From NCBI GenBank assembly GCA_027459505.1, contig DAIDIE010000029.1, positions 1 through 64,000 of the forward strand: a DNA stretch of 64,000 bases. The letters run 5' to 3'. The translations under genes were made by a program, and so were the position numbers. The notes below the pieces were generated by a model, which did no database searches, was not told where the DNA came from, and saw only the letters and a list, made by a program, of their open reading frames with translations. Source of the stretch: Acidobacteriota bacterium (GTDB lineage Bacteria; Acidobacteriota; Terriglobia; Terriglobales; SCQP01). Below are positions 43,091-50,797 of the stretch, in pieces. Each line of letters starts with the position of its first letter. The stretch's first letter is position 1.

Positions 43091-44329
43091 CTATTCCACT
43101 GTCCGATGCGCGTTCGAGGCTGAGCGCGCGACCAGCAATCCCAAGAGCAGCACCGGCAATAGGCCCAATGCCGGCACCCAGACAAAACGCAGGGCGTTTT
43201 TAGCCGCCAGCAGTGGTGTCAGCAGAGGCACTAGAACGCTGCCAAACAGCGATAGGGTGAGCGCGGCGCCAAAGACGGTGCCGGTTTCATTGGGAAAACA
43301 ATCCCCGGCAAAGCCCAGCATGATCGGAAAGATTGGCGCCATCCCGATGCCGATGGCAAAGACGCCCCAGAAGACGGCGCCGTAGCTTTGGGCGAAGCGG
43401 GTAAAGGCGCAACCTGCCAGAGCAAGCGGGACTACCAGCAGAAAGAGTGTGCGGGGCGAGAGCCGGCGTAGCAGGGCGGCGGCGCCCCAACGGCCAATCG
43501 CAAAGCTCAGGCCAAAGCTGGTCAGGACCCAATCAGCGCGTGCGAGGGTGGTGTGCAGGGCATTCTGGGCGATTTTTCCCGACCAGATCAGCATTGTGGT
43601 TTCGATTCCGGCTTCGAAGAACATGAGCAGGCCGAAAACCCAAACCAGCGGATGCCGCAACACCCCGAGGAGTTCACTGAGCGGGGTTTCGGCGCGTCCG
43701 CCCGGGGGGAAGCGCAGCAACCCCAAAACCACCGCCAAAACTAATCCGGCGGCTGCCAAAATCAGCAAAAACAGGCCGATTTGGCGAGCGCTGCCCAGCA
43801 GCGAAAGCAGGGCGGGGGCCAGCAGCGCGCCGAGGCCGAAATAGCCGCCCACTTTACTGATCATTTGTGCCCGGCCGCCGCTGCCGCCCAAATGCGCCGC
43901 CAAAGCGTTGCCGCCGGTATTGAGGACCCCTCCGGCCATGCCGTACAACAGAGCCGAGATCAGCAGGGATGCAAAGCCGTGCACCAGCGCTAGTCCGGCC
44001 AGGGCGGCGCTGGCGGCCAGGACCGAGCCGCTCAAAAGCAAACGGAAACCCAACCGGTCGAGCAACGGTCCCACCAGCACGGTCGAGATCAAAATTCCTA
44101 GCGGCGGAACCACTCCAAGTATGGCGGCGCGTTGCAGGTCGAGGTGGAGAGCGGGCAGGAGTGCTCCCATGAGGATGGCCAACACGCCATAAACGGTCAT
44201 GGTGGAGTAGGCCACAAACCGCAGGCTGGCGCCGGGCGCCAAGTTTGCGGATCCAGAAGCGGAAGGATTGGTGAAGGGCGGAGCAGGGGATGGGGACATG
44301 GAGGCTGCGGCCGTGAGGCAAGAATTCAT
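43091..44329 (-). CDS. Major facilitator superfamily transporter
   Basis: 412 residues with about 12 transmembrane helices in two halves. The loop-2 signature is GPLLDRLGFRLLLSGS, and GGVLNTGGNALAAHLGG sits in helix 5. The second half contains GRWGAAALLRRLSPR, the equivalent loop, and GIGMAPIFPIMLGFAGD. The layout resembles FucP/Fuc-type and Bsc-like sugar transporters, but the substrate cannot be assigned. The ATG 44329 is used; 44299 is an alternative. It converges with the receiver-PilZ gene and is divergent from the EF-G-like gene. Confidence 0.88.
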   Translation of the reverse strand: MNSCLTAAASMSPSPAPPFTNPSASGSANLAPGASLRFVAYSTMTVYGVLAILMGALLPALHLDLQRAAILGVVPPLGILISTVLVGPLLDRLGFRLLLSGSVLAASAALAGLALVHGFASLLISALLYGMAGGVLNTGGNALAAHLGGSGGRAQMISKVGGYFGLGALLAPALLSLLGSARQIGLFLLILAAAGLVLAVVLGLLRFPPGGRAETPLSELLGVLRHPLVWVFGLLMFFEAGIETTMLIWSGKIAQNALHTTLARADWVLTSFGLSFAIGRWGAAALLRRLSPRTLFLLVVPLALAGCAFTRFAQSYGAVFWGVFAIGIGMAPIFPIMLGFAGDCFPNETGTVFGAALTLSLFGSVLVPLLTPLLAAKNALRFVWVPALGLLPVLLLGLLVARSASNAHRTVE

Positions 44330-44603
44330 TCTCGCATGCCGACCGCGTGCGCCGGGTCGCTTTGTCTGCCAACGAAAGTGGTACGATGACGCAGAAGCGC
44401 ACTGCCCTCCGGCTGCGGCGTGGACCGGCGGGCGGGCGGATTGCATCGTGCACACTGTTCGGGGCTTGAGAGCGGCCCCTGGTGGGCCACTTTCCGGCCG
44501 TGGGTCGCGGCACCTGCAGGCGTGCTCTGCCCTTGACACGACCTTCGTCCGGCGTCTCAATCGAGACCAGGCCATCCTTCTCTGTGCCGGAAGGAGAGCG
44601 GTT

Positions 44604-46697
44604 ATGAAGGCCTACGAAAGCGCATTCCTGCGCAACCTTGTGGTCGCCGGACATGGCGGCTGCGGAAAAACCACTTTAACTGCCACCGCTCTGTTCAACG
44701 CTGGCGCGCTTGCGCGCCCTGCCAGCGTTGAAGAGGGCAACACCCCTACCGATTTCGACGAGGAAGAAATCCACCGGCGCTTCAGCATCAGCGCCGCCGT
44801 CGCGTTTGCCGAATGGAATCAGCACAAGCTCAACTTTATTGATTCGCCCGGGCTGAATATGTTCATCCACGAAGCCGCTTTGGCCATGGCGGCGGCCGAA
44901 GCGGTGTTGCTGGTCGTGGATGCCGCCGCGGGTGTGGAAGTGCAGACCGAAAAGGTTTGGGAGTTTGCCGCGGAACGCAATCTGCCAGTCCTGATTGCCG
45001 TGAATCGCCTGGATCGCGATCGCGCCGATGCGGAAACGGTGCTGACCGAACTGAAAGAGCGTTTTGGACGCGGCATTGTTGCCGCGCAACTGCCTCTCGG
45101 CTCGGCGGCCGATTTTAATGGCGTCATCGACCTGGTCACCATGAAAGCCCGCCAGGGAGAAGGAAAGACCCGCGAAGCGGACATTCCTTCCGCACATGCC
45201 GAAGCCGCAAAAACCGCTCACGAGGCGCTGGTGGAACTCGTCGCCGAAGGCGATGACGCATTGATGGAAGAGTTTTTTGATCGCGGGACCATCGGCATTG
45301 AGCACCTGGAGAGTGGATTGCGCAGCGCTACCGGGCAGCGCCGGCTTTTTCCTGTGTTTTTTACCTCCAGTGCGGAGAACATCGCGATCGACGCGCTGCT
45401 GGATGGATTGGTCAAATTCGCGCCCTCTCCCCTGGACGCCGGAGCGGTCCGCGGCGCGTCGCAGCCAGACGGCGAACTGACCGTCGAACGGCCGGTCGAT
45501 GATCATCAGCCGCTATCGCTGTATGTGTTTAAGACCATCGCCGATCCCTTCGCTGGGCGCGTCAGCCTGTTCAAAGTGAAAACTGGATGCGTCAAAAATG
45601 ACGCCATGGTGATCAACTTCAACAAGCAAGCCCCGGAAAAGCTGGCCCATCTGAGTGTTATGCAGGGCAAACAGGCGGTGGCGGTGACCGAGCTTCACGC
45701 CGGCGATATTGGCGGGGTGGCGAAATTGAAGGACACGGTGACGGGTGAGACGCTGGGGGACAAGAGCGCTGCAATTTTCTATAGCCGCCCGCGAGTTCCG
45801 GAGGCGGCCATTCAGTTCGCCATTGAAGCCAAGTCGCGCGGCGATGAGGACAAGCTGGGGGCGGCGCTGCACAAAATGCTGGAAGAAGATCTGGCCCTCA
45901 GTTTCAACCGCGACGCGCAGACGCGCGAGTTCTTGTTGGGAGGCACGGGCCAGCAGCACGTCGAGATCGCGGTGGCCAAGCTGAAAAACCGCCATCACGT
46001 CGAAGTCGCGCTGAAAGCGCCGAAGGTGGCTTATCGCGAAACCATTGTGGGCAAAGCCGATGTCCAGGGACGCTACAAGAAACAGACCGGGGGGCATGGG
46101 CAATTTGGCGACTGCAAGATCCGTATGGAGCCGCTGCCGCGGGGCGCCGGTTTCGAATTTGTGAACGAGGTATTTGGCGGCGCCATTCCCAAAAACTTCA
46201 TTCCCGCGGTGGAAAAAGGCATTCAGGAGGCGGCGCAGCGCGGCTACCTGGCAGGCTATCCCGTGGTCGACTTCCGTGTGATCCTTTACGACGGTTCCTA
46301 CCACGACGTCGATTCCAGTGAAATGGCTTTCAAGGTGGCTGGTTCGCTGGCTTTCAAGAACGCCATGGAACAGGCGCGCCCTACGCTTTTAGAACCCGTC
46401 ATGAGGGTCGAGGTGCAGGCTCCGGCGGAGTTTGCCGGCGACCTGATCGGGGACCTGAACGGGCGACGTGGCCGGATCGAGGGCCTGGACGCACGCGAAC
46501 ACACCGAGGTCATTCGCGCCTTGGTCCCTTTGGCCGAAATGCTCAACTATCAGTCGGATCTGACCTCGAAGACACAAGGGCGGGGAACGTTCCACATGGA
46601 GTTTTCCCATTACGATGTGGTGCCCCAACAGGCAGCCGCAAAGATTGTGGCCAGTGCCAAAATCGATCACTCCGAAATGGCTGCCGAGGCATCCTGA
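44604..46697 (+). CDS. EF-G-like translational GTPase paralogue
   Basis: 697 residues; ATG 44604 follows AAGGAGAG. All five EF-G domains are present by length. Domain I: P-loop GHGGCGKTTL (16-25) in place of the canonical AHIDAGKTT; FIDSPGLNMF in place of DTPGHVDF; and VNRLD in place of NKMD. Later, GGTGQQHVEIAVAKLK, KKQTGGHGQFGDCKIRMEP, FVNEVFGGAIPKNFIPAVEKG and the C-terminal RRGRIEGLD are standard. This pattern matches the FusA2-like group rather than the housekeeping EF-G. GTP hydrolysis looks feasible, but tRNA translocation is not assured. It may act in ribosome protection or stress. Confidence 0.9.
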   Translation: MKAYESAFLRNLVVAGHGGCGKTTLTATALFNAGALARPASVEEGNTPTDFDEEEIHRRFSISAAVAFAEWNQHKLNFIDSPGLNMFIHEAALAMAAAEAVLLVVDAAAGVEVQTEKVWEFAAERNLPVLIAVNRLDRDRADAETVLTELKERFGRGIVAAQLPLGSAADFNGVIDLVTMKARQGEGKTREADIPSAHAEAAKTAHEALVELVAEGDDALMEEFFDRGTIGIEHLESGLRSATGQRRLFPVFFTSSAENIAIDALLDGLVKFAPSPLDAGAVRGASQPDGELTVERPVDDHQPLSLYVFKTIADPFAGRVSLFKVKTGCVKNDAMVINFNKQAPEKLAHLSVMQGKQAVAVTELHAGDIGGVAKLKDTVTGETLGDKSAAIFYSRPRVPEAAIQFAIEAKSRGDEDKLGAALHKMLEEDLALSFNRDAQTREFLLGGTGQQHVEIAVAKLKNRHHVEVALKAPKVAYRETIVGKADVQGRYKKQTGGHGQFGDCKIRMEPLPRGAGFEFVNEVFGGAIPKNFIPAVEKGIQEAAQRGYLAGYPVVDFRVILYDGSYHDVDSSEMAFKVAGSLAFKNAMEQARPTLLEPVMRVEVQAPAEFAGDLIGDLNGRRGRIEGLDAREHTEVIRALVPLAEMLNYQSDLTSKTQGRGTFHMEFSHYDVVPQQAAAKIVASAKIDHSEMAAEAS

Positions 46698-47026
46698 GGA
46701 GAATGCACGGAGGCTGAAACCGGCAACACGGAACCCGCTTTGGCGGGTTCCGTGCATTTCCGGGCAGCAATATTCCGGGTGACCCGCCGCTGGTGCACGG
46801 GCAGAGCTTGCCGGCGCTGGCCCCGCTTGATGTGAACGATTGGACTGCTAGTTCCACTTCAACGGTCAAGCCATCTCGCCGAGCATTCCTTCTCCACTCT
46901 TGAGGCATCCAACCGCGTCAAGGAGATCCAAAAGGCTGTCGAGGGTTGGTTGGGAGGGGTGTGCCGAATAGCCTGAGGCGGTACAACCGTTCCGCTGCGG
47001 GTTATGGGCTCGCAAGAGAGGACGTT
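46698..47026. other. Intergenic region: terminator of the EF-G-like gene, otherwise empty
   Basis: A strong hairpin follows the EF-G-like stop (see 46728-46760). The rest of the 329 bp shows no credible gene; short open frames lack start signals. No repeat was recognised. Confidence 0.6.
46728..46760 (+). terminator. Hairpin terminator after the EF-G-like gene
   Basis: Perfect 12-bp stem CACGGAACCCGC / GCGGGTTCCGTG around TTTG, followed by CATTTCC. The T tract is short, so termination may be partial. Confidence 0.6.
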
Positions 47027-47296
47027 ATGAGCATGAAAAGCGACCCGATCATGATGCCGGTGCGAGATGATTCGGAGCTGATCCGCACAGGACACGACAT
47101 CGGCTGGCAGTTGGGGCTGCTGGTTCGAAACGTGCGCCACATCGGAAAGCATTCCCAAAACCTGGGTGGGGGAGTGCAGGCGGTTTTCGCGGAACTCCGG
47201 ACTCCGGAGGGCCGGCGGCGCCATCTTTATACGCTCATGGGAGTAGCCGCCGCCGCCGGGCTTGTTGCCGGATTGCTGCTGGGAAAGGCGGACTGA
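47027..47296 (+). CDS. Small membrane protein with C-terminal helix
   Basis: 89 residues; ATG 47027 follows AGAGAGG. The first two thirds are polar (DSELIRTGHDIGWQLGLLVR), and a single C-terminal helix (LMGVAAAAGLVAGLLLGKAD) anchors it in the membrane. This topology resembles YqjD/ElaB-like ribosome- or envelope-associated small proteins. It is co-transcribed with the next gene, which starts 31 bp later. Confidence 0.65.
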   Translation: MSMKSDPIMMPVRDDSELIRTGHDIGWQLGLLVRNVRHIGKHSQNLGGGVQAVFAELRTPEGRRRHLYTLMGVAAAAGLVAGLLLGKAD

Positions 47297-47327
47297 GCCG
47301 CAACGGAACACTGCGAGGAGACCTGCA

Positions 47328-47537
47328 ATGGCTACATCATCTTCTTCACCCCGCGAGTTGGAGGCCCAACTCGGGTACGACCGGCAGCGCGTGGGCACCA
47401 CGCTTGATGAACTGCGCATGCGGCTGCGCAACAGCACCAATGTGCGACTGCAGATGCGACGTCACCCGGATGCGATGGTCGGAGGGGCGGCGCTGGCCGG
47501 TCTGGTCATGGGGCGTCTGTTGCGCCGGTTCTTTTAG
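47328..47537 (+). CDS. DUF3618-like small membrane protein
   Basis: 69 residues. The N-terminal ELEAQLGYDRQRVGTTLDEL has the R-x-x-(V/L)-x-x-T-x-(D/E)-E-L pattern of DUF3618. A C-terminal helix (MVGGAALAGLVMGRLLRRF) follows. GAGGAG lies 8-10 nt upstream. It pairs with the 89-residue gene before it; similar pairs occur as small envelope-stress proteins, but the role is unknown. Confidence 0.7.
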   Translation: MATSSSSPRELEAQLGYDRQRVGTTLDELRMRLRNSTNVRLQMRRHPDAMVGGAALAGLVMGRLLRRFF

Positions 47538-47853
47538 CACTGACAGCTGGTGCCGAGAACGCCGCGATGCTGCGGGGAGCGGAGCGACGTGCCTTTGCAG
47601 CCGGGCGCCCTCGCCGTGGCTTGCGCCGCACTGCGCCACCCGCATCGAGCAGCAGCGACAGCGCGGGCACTGGATCGAGTAGCCCTTCACGCCGCCGCCT
47701 CCACGGAAAGCCCACGAAGTAGGCTCCCGTGTCCGGCGCTCGCGCGCCGCTAGCGCCTCTTTGAGGAGAACCTCTAGTGTAATTGCCGAGGGACCTGCGC
47801 TCTTCCGCCGCGTCGGCGCGGAGTTGGGAGTGAAGTTCGGACGGCAGCGTCAT
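47506..47853 (-). CDS. Possible ribbon-helix-helix remnant
   Basis: The first 30 codons (MTLPSELHSQLRADAAEERR, then SLGNYTRG) closely resemble the strand and first helix of an Arc/CopG ribbon-helix-helix protein. The rest of the frame is Arg/Pro/Ala-rich and reads like non-coding GC-rich DNA. The likely interpretation is a broken antitoxin- or plasmid-type regulator at the left edge of the accessory island. A complete functional protein is unlikely. Confidence 0.3.
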   Translation of the reverse strand: MTLPSELHSQLRADAAEERRSLGNYTRGSPQRGASGARAPDTGAYFVGFPWRRRREGLLDPVPALSLLLDAGGAVRRKPRRGRPAAKARRSAPRSIAAFSAPAVSAKRTGATDAP

Positions 47854-47962
47854 CGAGACGTGGATCTTTTACTCGTATCGTGTTCGGCTATAATTGGGAT
47901 TATTGGGAACGTTGGGAATAAAGTCGCCAGAAATTATTACGCGGTGTTTAAACTTGGCAACA
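47538..47962. other. Left boundary of the accessory island
   Basis: 425 bp without a secure gene. It contains the possible ribbon-helix-helix remnant on the minus strand. From about 47870 onward the composition becomes more AT-rich (TATAATTGGGATTATTGGGAA), in contrast to the GC-rich flanks. TATAAT at 47889-47894 could serve as a -10 box for the next gene, but no -35 was clear. Confidence 0.5.
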
Positions 47963-48358
47963 GTGAACCAGTCGAAGCCAAAACAGCGCGGGAAGCCGGT
48001 TACCGGCTCCGTCAACGAAGAAAACATTGAGCAGTTCCGCGCAATGGCGGCTCAGGCCACTGCAGGTCGCGACGGCTCGTTCGCGAGCGAAATCATCAAC
48101 CTGATCGTCGAAGGCTGCGCGGGGCTCGGCCTCGACTGGAATGACTACAAGCGCCAGCTCCCCGGCTACGAGTCAGCCATGAAAGTCCGGCGGCTTCGCG
48201 CTGCGGCGTCCGAGTGGAACCGGTCGGCGCTGGGCGCCGATCTTGAGTCCTTCGCCGCAGGCCTTGCGGCACTGAGCCCGGAACAGCGGAGCCAGGTCCT
48301 TAAGAAAGCGGAGGCTCTCCACCAGGAACAACACCCACCCAAAAGCAGGGCAGGGTAA
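47963..48358 (+). CDS. Hypothetical protein of the accessory island
   Basis: 131 residues from GTG 47963 (MNQSKPKQRGKPVTGSVNEE). The frame continues upstream to a TTG at 47894. Mostly helical: NIEQFRAMAAQATAGRDGSF is followed by ASEIINLIVEGCAGLG and a C-terminal ALSPEQRSQVLKKAEALHQE. No family was recognised. The small basic N-terminus and helical body are consistent with a plasmid- or phage-derived DNA-binding or assembly protein, which is speculation. It lies 69 bp upstream of the coupled four-gene set. Confidence 0.55.
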   Translation: MNQSKPKQRGKPVTGSVNEENIEQFRAMAAQATAGRDGSFASEIINLIVEGCAGLGLDWNDYKRQLPGYESAMKVRRLRAAASEWNRSALGADLESFAAGLAALSPEQRSQVLKKAEALHQEQHPPKSRAG

Positions 48359-48427
48359 TCCAGTTTCCGCCTGACGGCGAGGAGCTCGCTTAGCTTCGAC
48401 CACCGGCGCCTGAGAGGAGCAACAGCA

Positions 48428-48718
48428 ATGGCCTTTCAGAAACAGTTCAAAATCGACGAAATCACGTTCGTCGTAACGCTCGAAATAAATGAAGACGGGT
48501 ACGAGGTCTGCGTGGAACGCTTTCGGGGCAACGGCGACGCGGTACGGCTAAGGAGCCACTACAGCTCGCAGCCGGCCGTGCCGGAACAGGAAGCCCGCGA
48601 CGCGGCCGACGCGATCGCGGCCTCGGTCGTCGGCTCTACGCTCTATCCGGCCGTCCGATCCGCAGACTGGGTTAGCACCTCAAGACAAAAGGAGAATCGG
48701 AATGGAAACAAAAGCTAA
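48428..48718 (+). CDS. Hypothetical protein, first gene of the coupled island operon
   Basis: 96 residues with a GAGGAG ribosome-binding site. Its N-terminal half is beta-rich (KIDEITFVVTLEINEDGYEV), followed by a helix (EARDAADAIAASVVGS). No family was recognised. Its 3' end overlaps the DUF3467 gene by 17 nt, and the AAGGAG for that gene lies within this frame. Confidence 0.65.
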   Translation: MAFQKQFKIDEITFVVTLEINEDGYEVCVERFRGNGDAVRLRSHYSSQPAVPEQEARDAADAIAASVVGSTLYPAVRSADWVSTSRQKENRNGNKS

Positions 48719-48998
48719 AGCCAAAGCCGCCCTTCATGACGTGGATTTTTCAAACGCGCCCTCCCTCTACGTCAACTGGAGCCAGATTCTCTTGGGGCCG
48801 TGGGACGCCAGGATGCTACTTGGTGAATTCGTTCCTAGTTCCAGCGAAACCGCCGCCATTCTTCCCCGCGTGTCGGTCACAATGGCGCTTCCGCACCTCA
48901 AAGCGTTTGTAGAGGCCGCTACTGCGGCAATCGAGCGCCACGAGAAGGACCACGGCAAGATTCCGGTCTCTCCGGCCGAAAAGGACGCCAAAAAGTGA
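48702..48998 (+). CDS. DUF3467-like protein
   Basis: 98 residues. The order APSLYVNWSQILLGPWDARM, then a short FVPSSSET loop, then PRVSVTMALPHLKAFVEAATAAIERHEKDHG-K-IP matches the DUF3467 plan: strand with Y-x-N, strand, Pro-led helix and E-x-x-x-G-x-I end. The family is uncharacterised and frequent on plasmids and phages. The stop overlaps the next GTG by 4 nt (GTGA). Confidence 0.7.
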   Translation: METKAKAKAALHDVDFSNAPSLYVNWSQILLGPWDARMLLGEFVPSSSETAAILPRVSVTMALPHLKAFVEAATAAIERHEKDHGKIPVSPAEKDAKK

Positions 48999-49342
48999 GC
49001 TTCAAAACAAAGGACCGCCACGGGAACACGGTGGTCCTAACGTCCATCGCGTGGGAGCACATCCGGACCGGTCATCCCGAGATGGAGAACCTACACCGGC
49101 AGGTTCGTGAGACAATAGAATCTCCCTATGGGTACCGAAAGAGCACCACGCACGGAAATCGCTACGTGTGGGAATCCCGCCAGCCCGTTTCGACATCTGA
49201 AATTAAGGTAGTGAGAGTGGTGGTTTCGTACAAAAGCCCCAATATTACCCAGGGAGGCACCTCGGGAAGCGTCACCACGGCGTACATTGACGATGACGCC
49301 TACAATTCCAAGGTTGGGCCTCTCACCCGGGTGACACCGTGA
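48995..49342 (+). CDS. Putative BECR-fold RNase (DUF4258/PBECR-like)
   Basis: 115 residues from a GTG that overlaps the preceding stop (GTGA). The signature AWEHIRTGHPEMENLHRQVRE followed by ETIESPYG and HGNRYVWES has the W/H-x-x-H-P and E-x-(V/I)-x-x-(T/A)-(I/L)-x-x-P pattern of small BECR-type nucleases that pair with DUF2283 partners. A late strand VVRVVVSYKS fits the fold. Predicted activity is RNA cleavage, which is inference. It is followed by a DUF2283 gene with another GTGA overlap, an arrangement like a toxin-antitoxin pair. Confidence 0.6.
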   Translation: MSFKTKDRHGNTVVLTSIAWEHIRTGHPEMENLHRQVRETIESPYGYRKSTTHGNRYVWESRQPVSTSEIKVVRVVVSYKSPNITQGGTSGSVTTAYIDDDAYNSKVGPLTRVTP

Positions 49343-49608
49343 AGCTCTCATACGACCACGAAAACGACGTGCTGTACTTGACGTTCGACTCGTCAAAGGA
49401 GCCGTGCCGCTACATCGAGATCGGCCAGGGAGATCTCGTCCGAATCGGCCGCGAGAGTGGTGAGGTCCACGGTGTCACGATCCTGTCGTTCAAGGAACGC
49501 GAGGGCTCGATCGAGATCCCGACCGCCCAGTCTGCCCTCGAAGCCACACTAAACGCCGCGCCCGCGTACGGGTCACTCCACGCCTGTCGCCCAGTTACAA
49601 AGCGCTAG
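49339..49608 (+). CDS. DUF2283 domain protein (putative antitoxin partner)
   Basis: 89 residues. KLSYDHENDVLYLTFDSSKE is the diagnostic DUF2283 opening (Y-D-x-E-x-D-x-L-Y-(I/L)). It continues with VRIGRESGEVHGVTILSFKE. DUF2283 proteins are small beta-rich partners often encoded after a BECR/DUF4258-type gene. The GTG start overlaps the upstream stop (GTGA), so the two proteins are produced together. The last 25 residues are not family-typical. Confidence 0.8.
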   Translation: MKLSYDHENDVLYLTFDSSKEPCRYIEIGQGDLVRIGRESGEVHGVTILSFKEREGSIEIPTAQSALEATLNAAPAYGSLHACRPVTKR

Positions 49609-49808
49609 GCGCGCCCCTTCGGGTCCACCAGTAGGGCCCCCACGACCGCCAGCGTGCTGCCAAGCACCTCCAGAATGGGGTGGTTCCGCGCCATCCCGCG
49701 GATAGCCGCCGCCACCTGCGGATTACTGGCCAGGCTCGCCGCGAGCGTTCCGACCGCCGCCAGAATTCCGGCCGCGGCTTTCACCGTCGCCGTTCGTTTT
49801 GGGTTCAC
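49605..49808 (-). CDS. Small two-helix membrane protein
   Basis: 67 residues from GTG 49808, chosen because AGGGAGG lies 5-6 nt upstream; an in-frame ATG at 49823 precedes that ribosome-binding site. Helices are TVKAAAGILAAVGTLAASLA and ILEVLGSTLAVVGALLVDP with an Asn/Pro turn between. The plan is holin-like, but there is no lysis gene nearby. It is convergent with the DUF2283 gene (4-nt overlap of ends). Confidence 0.5.
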   Translation of the reverse strand: MNPKRTATVKAAAGILAAVGTLAASLASNPQVAAAIRGMARNHPILEVLGSTLAVVGALLVDPKGRA

Positions 49809-49828
49809 GAATTCCTCCCTCATAGCAA

Positions 49829-49853
49829 AGAGAGCCGGCGGCGCCGGCTCTCT
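49829..49853 (-). terminator. Hairpin between the truncated frame and the small membrane gene
   Basis: Stem AGAGAGCCGGC / GCCGGCTCTCT. On the minus strand it is followed by TTTGCT, so it would end transcription coming from the truncated frame at 49872-49958. Confidence 0.55.
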
Positions 49854-49871
49854 GACTTTCGCCAGCCGCGC

Positions 49872-49958
49872 TCAGTTGGCTATTTGGTAGCTGAAGCAGG
49901 CCGGGTTTGTCGTGGGCGCCGAGCCGACGGTGATCGTGAAGCTCGTTCCCGCCGCCCG
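49872..49958 (-). pseudogene. C-terminal fragment of a truncated gene at the island edge
   Basis: The minus strand encodes RAAGTSFTITVGSAPTTNPA followed by CFSYQIAN and a TGA (49874-49872). It has the look of a secreted or phage surface-protein tail. The frame stays open into the GNAT gene on the other strand, but no start is found before a TAG near 50036, so the 5' part is missing. A hairpin with a T-rich end lies just downstream. Confidence 0.35.
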
Positions 49959-49985
49959 ATGAAAGGCCGCATACTGGTTTGCGAT

Positions 49986-50528
49986 ATGGAACCAGTCCGC
50001 GTGCGGCCCGCCCTGAGCGAAGAGCTGGACCTGCTATGGAGCATCGATCAGTCCTGTTTTCAAGCTGAGATCGCCTATTCGCGCCAGGAACTAGCGGCTT
50101 TTATGGCGATCCGCGATGCGGTCACGCTGGTTGCTGAAGCTGGGGGCGTGTCCGACGCCGCCGAAGCGGCGGGCTCGCGTTTTCCTACGGCGGCGGCGCC
50201 GCTTCCCCATACCGCATCCGGGCGGGTCAACATTCCGGCCCAGGTTCTGGGCTTCATCATCTTTGAAGGGCCACGCAGTGGTCGTGGTCATGTCACCACT
50301 ATTGACGTCCTCGCTCATGGGCGCGGCCGCGGCGTTGGGTTGGCGCTGATGCACGCCTGTGAGCGCATCCTGCGCGAGCGCGGGGCTCACTTCATCGTGC
50401 TGGAAGCGGCAGTTAACAACGCTCCTGCGCTGCGCTTTTATCAGAAGCTGGGCTACACCATCCTGCGCGAATTACCGCACTACTACCCTGGCGGGCTGAA
50501 TGGGCTCCTGCTGCGCAAGCCGCTCTAG
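49986..50528 (+). CDS. GNAT family acetyltransferase (RimI-like)
   Basis: 180 residues from ATG 49986; an ATG at 49959 is possible. The opening VRVRPALSEELDLLWSIDQS and the acetyl-CoA loop VLAHGRGRGVGLALMHACE (G-R-G-x-G) are intact. FIVLEAAVNNAPALRFYQKLGYTIL is the RimI-type last motif. A Gly/Ala/Pro-rich insertion (about residues 60-85) is unusual and sits between strands 2 and 4. Possible role: N-terminal protein acetylation; the substrate is unproven. It marks return to the GC-rich chromosome after the island. Confidence 0.85.
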   Translation: MEPVRVRPALSEELDLLWSIDQSCFQAEIAYSRQELAAFMAIRDAVTLVAEAGGVSDAAEAAGSRFPTAAAPLPHTASGRVNIPAQVLGFIIFEGPRSGRGHVTTIDVLAHGRGRGVGLALMHACERILRERGAHFIVLEAAVNNAPALRFYQKLGYTILRELPHYYPGGLNGLLLRKPL

Positions 50529-50741
50529 ACGCCGGCGCAGAGGCTCTGCTGGCCGGCGTTGTGGAACGGCCCTCTGGCGGACCGGAAAACAGAAGCCGTT
50601 CCGTTTCCTTGCCGGAGAGCATAAAAGCAGTACTGCTATATATCTATCGTGGAACGCGGGAGAGGGCTTGAACCACAAAACGAAGGGAAAACAACGACAA
50701 AAACCTCCTGGTGCAGGGCTTCCAATGTGCTACGTTGTGCA

Positions 50742-50770
50742 TCGTAGTGCGCTATAGCACTATGCTATGG
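50742..50770. promoter_or_regulatory. Palindromic site upstream of the GH18-like gene
   Basis: AGTGCGCTATAGCACT forms an inverted repeat (AGTGC-N6-GCACT) about 35 bp upstream of the start codon, followed by TATGCTATGG. It could be an operator or overlap a -10 element. No regulator was identified. Confidence 0.35.
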
Positions 50771-50797
50771 ACGTTGCACCCTGCTTCCGGAGGAAAG

